A DNA stretch of 64,000 nucleotides. Source: Psychrobacter sp. (lineage in GTDB: Bacteria > Pseudomonadota > Gammaproteobacteria > Pseudomonadales > Moraxellaceae). Where the stretch lies: contig JAGLBE010000007.1 of NCBI GenBank assembly GCA_018260445.1, forward strand, positions 27,667-91,666, written 5' to 3'. Shown here in pieces: positions 48,247-57,311 of the stretch. The position numbers were made by a program, and so were the translations under genes. Every line of letters starts with the position of its first letter. Position 1 is the stretch's first letter. The notes beneath the pieces are model-generated. The model saw nothing but the letters and a program-made list of their open reading frames with translations, made no database searches and was not told where the DNA came from.

Positions 48247-49548
48247 ATGGCAAGTTCTTCGGGCAAACGGTTTATGAAGCTTGCAGGGATGACCGCAAGC
48301 ATTGCGGGAAAGGCGGCCAAAAACTCGTTTAAGCATTTCTCAAGCGATGAGGAAAAACGGGCAGAAGCACGCTCCGATATGTTAAAGGACGTGGGTCTTC
48401 AAATTGCGGATACCTTGGGTGAGATGAAAGGGGCGGTGATGAAAGTGGGGCAAATTGCCTCGCAATATAAAGACGTGTTTCCACCCGAGGTGGCCCAAGC
48501 GCTTGAAAAGCTGCAAAAAGATGCTCCTGCTATGCCCTACGCGCAAATCAAACAGCAGGTGGAGCGTGAGCTTGGTATACCGATTGAACAAGCGTATGCC
48601 CAGTTTGAACAACAGCCCTTTGCCGCCGCCTCTATCGGTCAGGTGCATAAAGCCGTATTGCCCAGCGGACAAAAAGTAGTGGTGAAGGTTCAGTATCCCG
48701 ATGTGGATAAAAATTGCGATAGCGACTTAAAACAGGTGCGCATGGCGTTAAAGATGACCGGCGTTTTGAGCATGAGCCGAGAATTGCAGGATCAAATCTT
48801 TGACGAAATCCGCGATAGTTTAAAAGACGAGCTCGATTACGTTAAAGAAGCGCAAAATTTAGCCGTGTTTGGGGCGTTTCATGCCAATGATGCTGGTCTG
48901 ATTATTCCTAAAGTCATTAAAAGCCACTCTAGCCGGCGCATCTTAACCTTGACCGAAGAGATGGGCGAAACCTTAAGCGTCGCAGCAACTTGGGACAACA
49001 GCATCAAACAAAAGATTGCTACCCAACTTTTTAACTTTAGTGCGGGGCAAATTTTTGAATTGTACCGCATCCACTGCGATCCACACCCAGGCAATTTTGC
49101 GTTTCGTCCAGATGGCAGCGTGGTTGCTTATGATTTTGGCGGCATTCGTAGCTACAGCGATGCCGAAGTGCAGATTTTTAAACGCTTTATGCGCCATGCG
49201 TTGAAAGCCGATGTGACTGCACTCGAACAAGATTTAGTCACTTTGGGTATTCGCCGCAGTGATGAGGTGACCATCCCCGGAGACTTTTATCAACAATGGC
49301 TAGAGATTTGTTTAAAACCCTTTTCTATTGCCCCTTATCATTCGGGCGACTTTGACTTTGGTAACAGTCAGTTGCATCACGAGGTGATGGCGCAAGCCAA
49401 AACAGCGCTTAAGTATTTCAAGCAGTTCCAGCCCTCACCGACCACGATGATGCTAGATCGCACGGTGTCCGGTCAATATTGGAATCTAGTGAATCTTGGC
49501 GTTAGTATTGACCTTAGCCCACTGGTAACAAAATATCTGGATGAGTAG
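48247..49548 (+). CDS. ABC1/ADCK family kinase-like protein (UbiB paralogue)
   Basis: 433 aa from the ATG at 48247 (AAGGG upstream). The frame is open to 48067 but crosses the 20-bp repeat and is not family-like. MKVGQIAS is the KxGQ motif, FAAASIGQVHKA the Ala-rich loop, VVVKVQYP the VAxK-like lysine, HCDPHPGNFAF the catalytic loop and YDFGG the metal-binding motif. No C-terminal membrane helices, unlike the UbiB at 34.6 kb. This soluble paralogue type is of unknown role, probably isoprenoid or lipid linked. Confidence 0.9.
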   Translation: MASSSGKRFMKLAGMTASIAGKAAKNSFKHFSSDEEKRAEARSDMLKDVGLQIADTLGEMKGAVMKVGQIASQYKDVFPPEVAQALEKLQKDAPAMPYAQIKQQVERELGIPIEQAYAQFEQQPFAAASIGQVHKAVLPSGQKVVVKVQYPDVDKNCDSDLKQVRMALKMTGVLSMSRELQDQIFDEIRDSLKDELDYVKEAQNLAVFGAFHANDAGLIIPKVIKSHSSRRILTLTEEMGETLSVAATWDNSIKQKIATQLFNFSAGQIFELYRIHCDPHPGNFAFRPDGSVVAYDFGGIRSYSDAEVQIFKRFMRHALKADVTALEQDLVTLGIRRSDEVTIPGDFYQQWLEICLKPFSIAPYHSGDFDFGNSQLHHEVMAQAKTALKYFKQFQPSPTTMMLDRTVSGQYWNLVNLGVSIDLSPLVTKYLDE

Positions 49549-49564
49549 CCTGGCTACGTTTTAT

Positions 49565-50473
49565 CTAATTGGGCAGCTTGGGCAGCGCACAAATCGGGCA
49601 CGCCTTGTCTTGACGATAGCGCAGCAGGTTTTGGGTCATGCTACTGCCCTGCCAAATGAGGAGCTGACCATGCAAAGGATTGTGCCCCAAACCCAAAAAT
49701 TGTAGTGCAAGATTGGCTTGCAAGTTGCCCATCACCGTGGTGGTACTTGCCAGTACCCCAGAATTGGCACAGTTTTGGCTAGGTGCCTCTTCTAATCCAG
49801 CGCTTAGCGGCGTGTCATCCTGCCCTTGACGTGCTATAGCCGACCCAAACACGCAGTGATAACAGCCGCTATTTTTATAGGGCTCGTACAACGCCAACTG
49901 ACCTGTCATTGCGATGGCAGAGGCGGACAATAAGGGCAAGTTATGGTGCACACTTAGCCCATTTAACAGCTCGCGTACCGCAAAATTATCGCTACAATCT
50001 ACCAGCAAACACTGCCCTGTATCGTTTGGCTTTGAGCTTGAATTTGGGTTTGGGCTATTGGCCAGTGGACCAGTTGTGGCCTCTAGCATCTGCGCACTTT
50101 GCAAAATCGCTCTCGCATTGGCGGCGCTTAAACGTTGGCTACTATACTTAACGGTGATAAAAGGATTGATTTTTTGTAGTGCTTGCTGCGCCGTTTGCGC
50201 TTTGCATTGACCAATATCCTCTGGCGTAAACAGGGTTTGGCGTTGCAAATTACTTGCTTCAACCACATCATCATCAATGATATACATATGCCCAACCCCA
50301 GCCCTCGCTAAGGTTTCGGCAGCAGGACACCCTAGCCCGCCCGCCCCCACTATCAGCACACGGCTGGCTTTTAAGCGCTCCTGTGCCTCAATATCCCAAC
50401 CTTGCAATAAAATTTGCCGCGAGTACCGCAGTAATTCATCATCACTTAAACTTTGTCTGTGCTTATTGCTCAT
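49565..50473 (-). CDS. E1-like adenylyltransferase, MoeB/ThiF/HesA family
   Basis: Adenylates the C-terminal glycine of a ubiquitin-like sulfur carrier (MoaD or ThiS). 302 aa from the ATG at 50473, preceded by AGG; an ATG at 50500 has no ribosome-binding site. RYSRQILL start, nucleotide-binding GAGGLGCPAAETLARAGVG, DDDVVEASNLQRQ, and zinc cysteines in CYHC and CPIC. A low-complexity NSPNPNSSSKP insert follows the first third. With moeA 5 kb away it is more likely MoeB, but ThiF cannot be excluded. Confidence 0.9.
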   Translation of the reverse strand: MSNKHRQSLSDDELLRYSRQILLQGWDIEAQERLKASRVLIVGAGGLGCPAAETLARAGVGHMYIIDDDVVEASNLQRQTLFTPEDIGQCKAQTAQQALQKINPFITVKYSSQRLSAANARAILQSAQMLEATTGPLANSPNPNSSSKPNDTGQCLLVDCSDNFAVRELLNGLSVHHNLPLLSASAIAMTGQLALYEPYKNSGCYHCVFGSAIARQGQDDTPLSAGLEEAPSQNCANSGVLASTTTVMGNLQANLALQFLGLGHNPLHGQLLIWQGSSMTQNLLRYRQDKACPICALPKLPN

Positions 50474-51022
50474 TGCGGTACCTAGTTCGTTGTTGGGCAT
50501 CTTAACTGCTTATTTGTCATCTTTGAAATAGTGGCTTATTTAAATCTTGTTTATCGCAACACAATACCACGCGCAAACTTGCAAGGTATTTATTGCTGTC
50601 GTTTTTCTTGTCATACTTGTCATACTTGTCATACTTGTCATACTTGTCATACTTGTCATACTTGTCATACTTGTCATACTTGTCATACTTGCCGTGCGCC
50701 ACTCTTCCTCAACATCCTCTACATCCTGAAAATCGAATGACACGTTGATACTACTCAATTATTAATTCTCAATCATCAATCAATTCAAGCATTAACCTCT
50801 CGTTAAAGGTTTATTTTTTTTATATTCACTGCTGTAATATGAATCGATTTACTCTATAATCGTGAGTTTATTTATTTTTGTAAATAATGTAAGTGGGTTT
50901 AGCTATCAGAAGCTAATATCACAGTGTTTACCATTTTCTCCTTACTTTTTACGCATTACTTTACTCCTTACCCTAATTATTATTTTACCTATTAGCTTGT
51001 AATAAGACTCTGGGAGGTCTTC
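50474..51022. other. Gap between the MoeB/ThiF gene and the O-acetylation cluster
   Basis: Contains the 9-bp array described separately and an A/T-rich stretch (50760-51010) with a TATAAT at 50855-50860 that could be a -10 box for the MBOAT gene, though no good -35 is placed. All frames open across the array are repeat artefacts. Confidence 0.6.
50607..50691. repeat. 9-bp perfect tandem repeat, more than nine copies
   Basis: CTTGTCATA repeated nine times without error, plus a partial copy. Being a multiple of 3 and perfect, it opens several false reading frames (repeated CHT, VIL, YDK, MTS). Its perfection implies recent expansion and makes it a good variable-number locus. Confidence 0.97.
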
Positions 51023-52423
51023 TTGGTTTTTTCGAGCCTCATCTTTATATTTTTGTTTTTACCCATTGTTTTATTACTTTATTATAGTTTTCCCTCATTG
51101 TATGTGCGTAACTGGATTTTGGTTATCTCCTCAATCCTGTTTTATGCGTGGGGTGAGCCGATTTGGGTCATCTTGCTATTAATGTCGGCAACAATCGATT
51201 ATGCCAATGGTTTATTTATTGAAAAACACCGTGGTAAGCCCATCGCTAGACTTGGTCTTTTCAATACTTTGGCGTTTAACATCGGCTGCCTGATTGTTTT
51301 TAAATACAGCGGCTTTTTTGTTGACAATGTTAATGCGTTGACGGGCCTACAAGTTCCTAAGCCTAATTTTGTGTTGCCCGTTGGCATCTCTTTTTATGTC
51401 TTCATGTCCATCTCCTATACCTTAGACGTTTGGTATGGGCGAGTGAAAGCGCAGCAATCTTATGCCTCATTTTTGGTCTATATCGCCAATTTTCACCACT
51501 TGGTGGCAGGCCCTATTATACGCTATGGCCACATCGCCACTGAAATTAACGAACGCTATTTTAAATGGGTTGACTTTAGCAGTGGCGTCAATCGCTTTTG
51601 CCGAGGCCTGTTTAAAAAGGTATGCATTGCCAATATTGCGGGGGCGCTGGCCGAGCCGCTACTGCATCAAGACCCTGCCACCGCTACCGTAGCTGGGTTG
51701 TGGCTGGGCGTGGTGTTGTTCTCTTTACAGATATACTATGATTTCTCTGGCTACTCGGATATGGCGATTGGGCTTGGTAAAATGTTTGGCTTTCACTATC
51801 ATGAAAACTTTAAGCACCCTTACACTGCCGTATCTATCACCGACTTTTGGCGACGCTGGCACATCTCCTTATCTAGCTTTTTTAAAGACTATGTTTATAT
51901 TCCGCTAGGCGGCAATCGCAGCAAGCAAGTGCGCAATATTATGCTAGTGTGGATGCTCACGGGTTTTTGGCACGGGGCAAGCTGGAATTTTATCTTGTGG
52001 GGGCTGTACTTTGGTATTTTATTATTAATCGAAAAATTTGTGCTTGTCGGTATTTTAAAAAAACTGCCAAAAGTATTGCAGCACATTTATGCCCTCTTTT
52101 TTATCGTAGTCGGTTGGGCCATCTTCTACTTTACCGATTTGACCTTATTGAGTCAGCAATTACAGGTGATGTTTGGATTGAGCAACGTCCCCCTCATTGG
52201 CTATACTGAAAAATCGATTGTACAGGCCAACCTCTATTGGCTAATTATGGCGTGTGTGCTGTGTTTCCCCATTCACACGTGGGTGCGCGCTCAATTAGCA
52301 ACACGCGTGTCAAGCAATGCCCTAGTGGCAACAGATTATGTCCAAAACATGGTCTATCTAGGCTTCTCCATTGCGTTGTTGGTGGGCAGCACCTATAACC
52401 CATTTATTTATTTTAGATTCTAG
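51023..52423 (+). CDS. MBOAT family O-acyltransferase (AlgI-like)
   Basis: 466 aa, about ten membrane helices. Moves acyl groups, usually acetyl, across the inner membrane to extracytoplasmic polysaccharide. Family landmarks: VLPVGISFYVFMSISYTLDV, DFWRRWHISLSSFFKDYVYIPLGG, and the catalytic histidine in GFWHGASWNF. The start is TTG at 51023, fixed by GGGAGG 5 bp upstream and the family-like VFSSLIFIFLFLP N terminus. First of a three-gene set with a DHHW protein and an SGNH hydrolase. Confidence 0.93.
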   Translation: MVFSSLIFIFLFLPIVLLLYYSFPSLYVRNWILVISSILFYAWGEPIWVILLLMSATIDYANGLFIEKHRGKPIARLGLFNTLAFNIGCLIVFKYSGFFVDNVNALTGLQVPKPNFVLPVGISFYVFMSISYTLDVWYGRVKAQQSYASFLVYIANFHHLVAGPIIRYGHIATEINERYFKWVDFSSGVNRFCRGLFKKVCIANIAGALAEPLLHQDPATATVAGLWLGVVLFSLQIYYDFSGYSDMAIGLGKMFGFHYHENFKHPYTAVSITDFWRRWHISLSSFFKDYVYIPLGGNRSKQVRNIMLVWMLTGFWHGASWNFILWGLYFGILLLIEKFVLVGILKKLPKVLQHIYALFFIVVGWAIFYFTDLTLLSQQLQVMFGLSNVPLIGYTEKSIVQANLYWLIMACVLCFPIHTWVRAQLATRVSSNALVATDYVQNMVYLGFSIALLVGSTYNPFIYFRF

Positions 52424-52450
52424 GGCATCTCTTTAATCACAGGTTAATTT

Positions 52451-53866
52451 ATGAAAAACACCATGATGATCATAAATTCTATGACGTTTATACTGCTGCT
52501 TATTGTAGGCGGCGTATTGTTTTGGGTGATGCCAAGGCAACTCATTTCTCAGGATGAAAAGCGTAATCTTGCCGATTTTCCGCTTGTGAATCAACAGACG
52601 CTATTATCCGGCAAGTTTGAAAGAAGTTTTGAGGAGTTTTATAACGACCACTTTATTTTTCGTGACGCGTGGATGGGGTTTGCCGAGCAGTTAAACACCT
52701 TAAAGGGCGTTGAAAACAAAGAGTTTAAAGTGATTACCGCAGCCGTCACTCCTGAACAAGCCGCATCAACCCCAGAAAGCTTAGAAACCCCGGAAATTCC
52801 AGCAACTTCAGACCCATCGATGCCGACCGCACCTGCCACGCCCGATGGCACGGTTGACCATGGTAATCACCTTGCTAAGGGCAATGAGGCGACTAATAGC
52901 CATCCTGATGGCAAATTGCCTATTAATGCTAATGCGGTAAATGCGGTAAATGCGGTAAATGCGGTAGCAGGATCTGACGAACTGGTCAACGATTTTAGCA
53001 AAGTAAAAGGCGTGGTTATCGTCAATGGGCGAGTGGTGCAAAACTTTGGCGGCTCTAAGGCAACGGCGAAACCCTTTGCCGATTTGCTCAACCGCTATCG
53101 CGAAACACTCGACCCTAGTATCAAAATGTATGCTATGGTTATCCCTGCCGGTAGTGACTTTTATTTACCCGAACAAGTCAACAATGGGGTGATGAAGGAG
53201 AAAGAAAACATTGCTATCTTTAATACGTTGCTAGCACCTGGCATTACCTCGGTGCCGGCATATGAAGCAATTTTGCCGCATAAAGATGACTATATTATGT
53301 TTCGAACCGACCATCATTGGACAGGGCTTGGCGCCTATTATGCTTATACAGCGTTTGCCAAAAGTGCGGGACTTAACCCACTAAGCTTAAGCGAGCTGCA
53401 GCATGTCGAAAAACCGGGTACGTTTTTGGGCAGCTTATATAAGTACACCCGCGATAATAGCCTTAAAGACAATCCTGACACACTTGACTATTATAAAATA
53501 CCGACAGATTATACAGCAACGCTTTATAATGACAGTGCCCCAAATGGCTCTCCTTGGAAGATTTATGCTGAAGACCGCACAGACTACACCGTATTTTTGG
53601 GCGGTGATATTCCATTAATGAAGGTGAAAACCGATAACCCCAATAACCGCAAAATTTTGATTGTAAAAGACTCCTTTGGCAATGCGCTAAGCACTTATTT
53701 TGCCGCCAATTATAGTGAGGTATATATCATCGATTACCGCTCGTTTAAGGGCAATATCCCCAAATTAATGGCGGATAATGGTATTGGCGAGTTGTTGTTT
53801 GCTTTTAACACGTTTGCCGCAAACTCTAATGCCGTCGTCAAATATGGCGATGCGATGCTAAAATAA
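52451..53866 (+). CDS. DHHW-family (AlgJ/AlgX-like) periplasmic protein
   Basis: 471 aa; one N-terminal signal anchor (about residues 5-25), then a SGNH-like domain. FRTDHHW at residues 285-290 is the catalytic signature (D287, H289), and VKDSFGNAL carries the serine. Proteins of this type transfer acetyl to polysaccharide downstream of an MBOAT partner. Residues about 95-178 are a Pro/Ala/Asn-rich insert including NAVNAVNAV from a perfect 9-bp repeat at 52931-52966. It follows the MBOAT gene by 27 bp. Confidence 0.9.
   Translation: MKNTMMIINSMTFILLLIVGGVLFWVMPRQLISQDEKRNLADFPLVNQQTLLSGKFERSFEEFYNDHFIFRDAWMGFAEQLNTLKGVENKEFKVITAAVTPEQAASTPESLETPEIPATSDPSMPTAPATPDGTVDHGNHLAKGNEATNSHPDGKLPINANAVNAVNAVNAVAGSDELVNDFSKVKGVVIVNGRVVQNFGGSKATAKPFADLLNRYRETLDPSIKMYAMVIPAGSDFYLPEQVNNGVMKEKENIAIFNTLLAPGITSVPAYEAILPHKDDYIMFRTDHHWTGLGAYYAYTAFAKSAGLNPLSLSELQHVEKPGTFLGSLYKYTRDNSLKDNPDTLDYYKIPTDYTATLYNDSAPNGSPWKIYAEDRTDYTVFLGGDIPLMKVKTDNPNNRKILIVKDSFGNALSTYFAANYSEVYIIDYRSFKGNIPKLMADNGIGELLFAFNTFAANSNAVVKYGDAMLK
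52931..52966 (+). repeat. 9-bp in-frame repeat inside the DHHW gene
   Basis: Four perfect copies of AATGCGGTA encode NAVNAVNAVNAV within the low-complexity insert. Confidence 0.95.
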
Positions 53867-53961
53867 AAAGCGCATTTTTTTGGAGTGTGTTGGATATTCA
53901 GCTATTCGCCTATTCGCTATGCGCACTACGAATTTTATTTTTATACTGATAAGGTAATACT

Positions 53962-55380
53962 ATGACGACTAAACAAGCGACTACTCAAGCCTTGCTCATA
54001 CAAGCCATAACAGTGGCCTGTTTGCTAGGCGCGACTCAAATTGGTTGGGCAGATTTTTATGAGTATAAAGATAAAAAAGGCAACACTGTGCTCACCAACA
54101 TTCCGCAAAGCCAATCGACTACTATCCGTAAAGACGCGTTAACTCCAAGCACTAAAACCTTAAACAATACTGTTCTCAAAAGTGTTAACCGCACCGATTA
54201 CACAAGCGTTGCGCAGCCCTCTATGTCTGTGCCCTCAGCTTATGTGCCTAGCCCTGAGGCGCCGTCCAATATTAATTATAGTTTGAATAAAATCGAATAT
54301 GCCAACGCCAAGTCATTGGGTAGCTTAAAAAATAAATGGCAGAGTCGGACAACAAGCCCTGTTGTGGTGGCTCATTTTGGCGACTCGCATGTGCAGTTGG
54401 GTTGGAAGATTGCCCCCATTCGGCGTATTTTGCAGCAAGCGCATGGCAATAGTGGCCGTGGTATGATTTTTCCTTATGCCCTTGCCAAAACCTACTCGCA
54501 GGAGGATTACACCAGCAGTTTTTCTGGCGACTGGCGCACCGCAAACAGCATCCAACAGCCGCCAAAAATGAGCGTGGGTATTTCAGGATTTGTGGCCAAA
54601 ACCAGTGATAACTTTTCGCAAGTGAATTTTGACTTTGAAAAAGCAGACAATGACCTCGGCTCACTCCAAGCAACCGTTTATTATCGTGCCTTAGGAGGTG
54701 ATTACAAGGTCACCGCCAGTAATGGACGTACCGCGCAAACGTTGAGCGCCAAACGCCAGCCCAATGACCAAATTGGTGGCGTGACGTTTGATTTGCCCAA
54801 TACCGGTAGAGACTTAAGTTTTAGTTTTAGTAAGGCCAATAGCGGCGCAGCAAGTTTTGAGCTGCATGGGGTTAATTTGACCAATAATACGGCAGGCGGG
54901 GTGATTTATCACAATTTGGGCGTTGGTGGCGCGGCATTTAAGGCGTTGCTACAACAAGACTTTTTTGACCAGCAGTTTGCCGCTCTCAATGCCGATTTGG
55001 TGGTGTTAGATTATGGCACCAATGACCTTATCTATGAAAATGAGATTCCTGCAGGCTTTGAGCGGATGGTAAAAGACACCATTTGGCGTATTCGCCGCAA
55101 CAACCCCAATGCGGCGATACTGTTAACCAGCGTGCAAGAGGCCGACTATAAAGGCAACAATGTGACCGCTTCTGCTCAATATGCCACCCTGATGCGCCGT
55201 ATTGCTCAAGAAGAAAACACCTTGTTTTATGATTGGTACACTATTGCAGGCGGTCATGCCTCGGTTGCCAAGTGGCGAGATGCTGGTTTTGCCTCTAAAG
55301 ATGCCATTCATCTTAATGGCAAAGGCTATCGTATTCAAGGCGCGATGATTGCGCATGCCTTATTAGATGTTTTGCGATAA
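53962..55380 (+). CDS. Secreted SGNH/GDSL-type hydrolase with an N-terminal DUF4124-like segment
   Basis: 472 aa with a signal peptide (cleavage near residue 31, WA-DF). Right after it is FYEYKDKKGNTVLTNIP, a DUF4124-like stretch. The catalytic domain starts around 130: serine S142 in GDSH, YGTND as block III, and the D447-x-x-H450 pair in DAIHLNG. Between blocks is a beta-rich domain (about 195-320). It is likely an acetylesterase or acetyltransferase acting on the same polymer as its two neighbours. Confidence 0.88.
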   Translation: MTTKQATTQALLIQAITVACLLGATQIGWADFYEYKDKKGNTVLTNIPQSQSTTIRKDALTPSTKTLNNTVLKSVNRTDYTSVAQPSMSVPSAYVPSPEAPSNINYSLNKIEYANAKSLGSLKNKWQSRTTSPVVVAHFGDSHVQLGWKIAPIRRILQQAHGNSGRGMIFPYALAKTYSQEDYTSSFSGDWRTANSIQQPPKMSVGISGFVAKTSDNFSQVNFDFEKADNDLGSLQATVYYRALGGDYKVTASNGRTAQTLSAKRQPNDQIGGVTFDLPNTGRDLSFSFSKANSGAASFELHGVNLTNNTAGGVIYHNLGVGGAAFKALLQQDFFDQQFAALNADLVVLDYGTNDLIYENEIPAGFERMVKDTIWRIRRNNPNAAILLTSVQEADYKGNNVTASAQYATLMRRIAQEENTLFYDWYTIAGGHASVAKWRDAGFASKDAIHLNGKGYRIQGAMIAHALLDVLR

Positions 55381-55519
55381 CGGCTTTAACATTGCGGCTA
55401 CGTTAAAGTTTAGCCTTTTATAAAAGATTAAAACGCACTTATTTAATCTTTTATGTAGATAGTTTTTTAGGCTGATACCTTTTATGAGCGGCTTTAAAAA
55501 GTAATCTGACGCTCATCTT

Positions 55520-56917
55520 TTAAATCCAAGGAAAGGGCTGGACGCTCACCCTATCCCCTTTGCGATAATCGCCACTGTCTTTGGGTAGCACCAGCAAACA
55601 ATTGGCTTGGCTTAACTGCTTAATGCGATGCGATTGCTGTTTGGCAAAGCTGGTTACGCTAAAATTGCCAGATGCCTCTTGCGCTAAGATACCGCGTTGA
55701 AAATCGGTACGCCCTACGGACTTTTTAACATCATTTTCCAGCGTGGCCTGAACGGTTAATGCCATTGGTATCTGTGACGCCCTAGCCCCTGATGCTTGCC
55801 ACAATGCCGGAATAATAAACTGTAGGCTACCAACCACCGCCGATAGCGGATTGCCAGGCAAGCCAAAATACAACACGGGTGGTTTTTGTTGCACCGTTTT
55901 ATTTTCGCGACTTTTCTCGCTAGCTTCTTCGCTATCTTTCTTGCTAGCTTCCTCGACACCTTCCTCGCTGCTTCCTTCATTTGACGCAGCATACAGCTCG
56001 CCAAATACAAAGGGCTTACCCGGTTTCATCGCCACTTTATACTGGTTGATTTGTCCCAAATTTTTGATAACGGTGGTCAAAAAGTCATAATCGCCTACAG
56101 ACACGCCAGCTGTCGATATCAGCACATCACAATCTTGCATAGCTTGCTGCACCGCTGCGGTGGTCTTTTGCAAATCATCTTCAATAATACCGTAATCTTT
56201 AATCGTCACGGGCACATCGGCCAATAAACTTTTTAATGTTGGTGTATTGGAATTATAAATTTGTGCCAGTGATGTCAGTGGCATGCCAATGGCAACCAGC
56301 TCGTCCCCAGTTGCCAATAGCCCCACCGTTAAGGGGGCATAGACGACCACTTTATCAACACCTAAATTGGCCAGCAAGCTAATATCTGCAGGGTTTATAC
56401 GTTTACCGCTGTGTAGCACCACTTCAGCCGCCTGTATCTCTTCGCCTTGTTTGCGAATATTGCTATCGACAGTCGCCGCTTGGGTCAAGGTAATGTGATA
56501 AGGCTGGGTTTTGTCAATGCTATTTTTGATAGCTGCAAAATTAGTGTTTTCTTGCATAATTACTGTATCACAAGATTGTGGTACCACAGCCCCCGTAAAA
56601 ATGCGCACCCCCTGCCCTACTTGTAATTGAATATCCTGTTGGCAGTCAAACGGATTGCCCGCTTGCGACTCGCCGACTATCGTGATGACTGCGCCCTCAT
56701 CAAGCGAACTGCCCACTGCAAGCGCATAACCATCCATCGCCGATATATCTTGGCGTGGCACTGCAAACGGCGCACTGACATCTTGCGCCAATATGTGCTG
56801 GCGGCTTTGTAACAATGGCACAGTTTGCGTCTGCCGTGTGGCGCAAGGCTTATCGAGTTGGTTATAACGTTCAATACGCGCGGTTATCGCCTGTTGTAAA
56901 GCTTCGATGGTAATCAT
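55520..56917 (-). CDS. moeA: Molybdopterin molybdenumtransferase
   Basis: Inserts molybdate into adenylylated molybdopterin. Family segments: AVPRQDISAMDGYAL, IFTGAVVPQSCDTVIMQE, STAGVSVGDYD, MKPGKPFVFG and GLPGNPLSAVV. 465 aa versus 411 in E. coli. The excess includes a Ser/Glu/Lys-rich insert (about residues 308-342, EASKKDSEEASEKS) between MKPGKPFVFG and GLPGNP, close to the active site, built from short repeats. Monocistronic here. Confidence 0.95.
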   Translation of the reverse strand: MITIEALQQAITARIERYNQLDKPCATRQTQTVPLLQSRQHILAQDVSAPFAVPRQDISAMDGYALAVGSSLDEGAVITIVGESQAGNPFDCQQDIQLQVGQGVRIFTGAVVPQSCDTVIMQENTNFAAIKNSIDKTQPYHITLTQAATVDSNIRKQGEEIQAAEVVLHSGKRINPADISLLANLGVDKVVVYAPLTVGLLATGDELVAIGMPLTSLAQIYNSNTPTLKSLLADVPVTIKDYGIIEDDLQKTTAAVQQAMQDCDVLISTAGVSVGDYDFLTTVIKNLGQINQYKVAMKPGKPFVFGELYAASNEGSSEEGVEEASKKDSEEASEKSRENKTVQQKPPVLYFGLPGNPLSAVVGSLQFIIPALWQASGARASQIPMALTVQATLENDVKKSVGRTDFQRGILAQEASGNFSVTSFAKQQSHRIKQLSQANCLLVLPKDSGDYRKGDRVSVQPFPWI

Positions 56918-57311
56918 ATCGTGGTCTCGTGTTTCAAAAAATGGTAGAGGCGCTGCTAATAAGGGTCTGTTAACAAGGGACTCGCTTACTTAGCGGCTTG
57001 AGCAGCGCTATTGATTGGCTTAAGAGTATACCGGGTTTATAAAACCAGAGTCATAAGACAAGGTTGCCGCATTGGTTACCGTGCAAGACTTTGGCACGCT
57101 GCCATTAAGAGGTGACTGATAGCTAATTAACAGCGGGCTGATAGATTAAGCTTTATTTAACCAACAAATATTTGTCTTTTTTTCGCCTATTTTAATCCTT
57201 AGTAGCAATAAGGTATTTACCTTTGGTGTAAAAGGTATAAGCTAGAGAAGCTAGCTTAATAGCGGCGGTATAACCAAATACTGCTTTATCTTATATTGGA
57301 GACATTTTCTA
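56918..57311. other. Divergent moeA-nnrS gap with two palindromes
   Basis: No gene seen. A perfect 12-bp palindrome ACAAATATTTGT lies at 57164-57175, and an 8-bp inverted repeat TAAGCTAG/CTAGCTTA with a 5-bp spacer at 57238-57258, about 55 bp before the nnrS start. Either could be an operator or a leader hairpin. I do not see a standard FNR site. Confidence 0.55.

Noticed and set aside
50517..50758. Open frames on both strands across the 9-bp array (repeated CHT, VIL, YDK and MTS peptides).
   Set aside because: A perfect 9-bp repeat opens all compatible frames. There is no ribosome-binding site and no similarity to a family.
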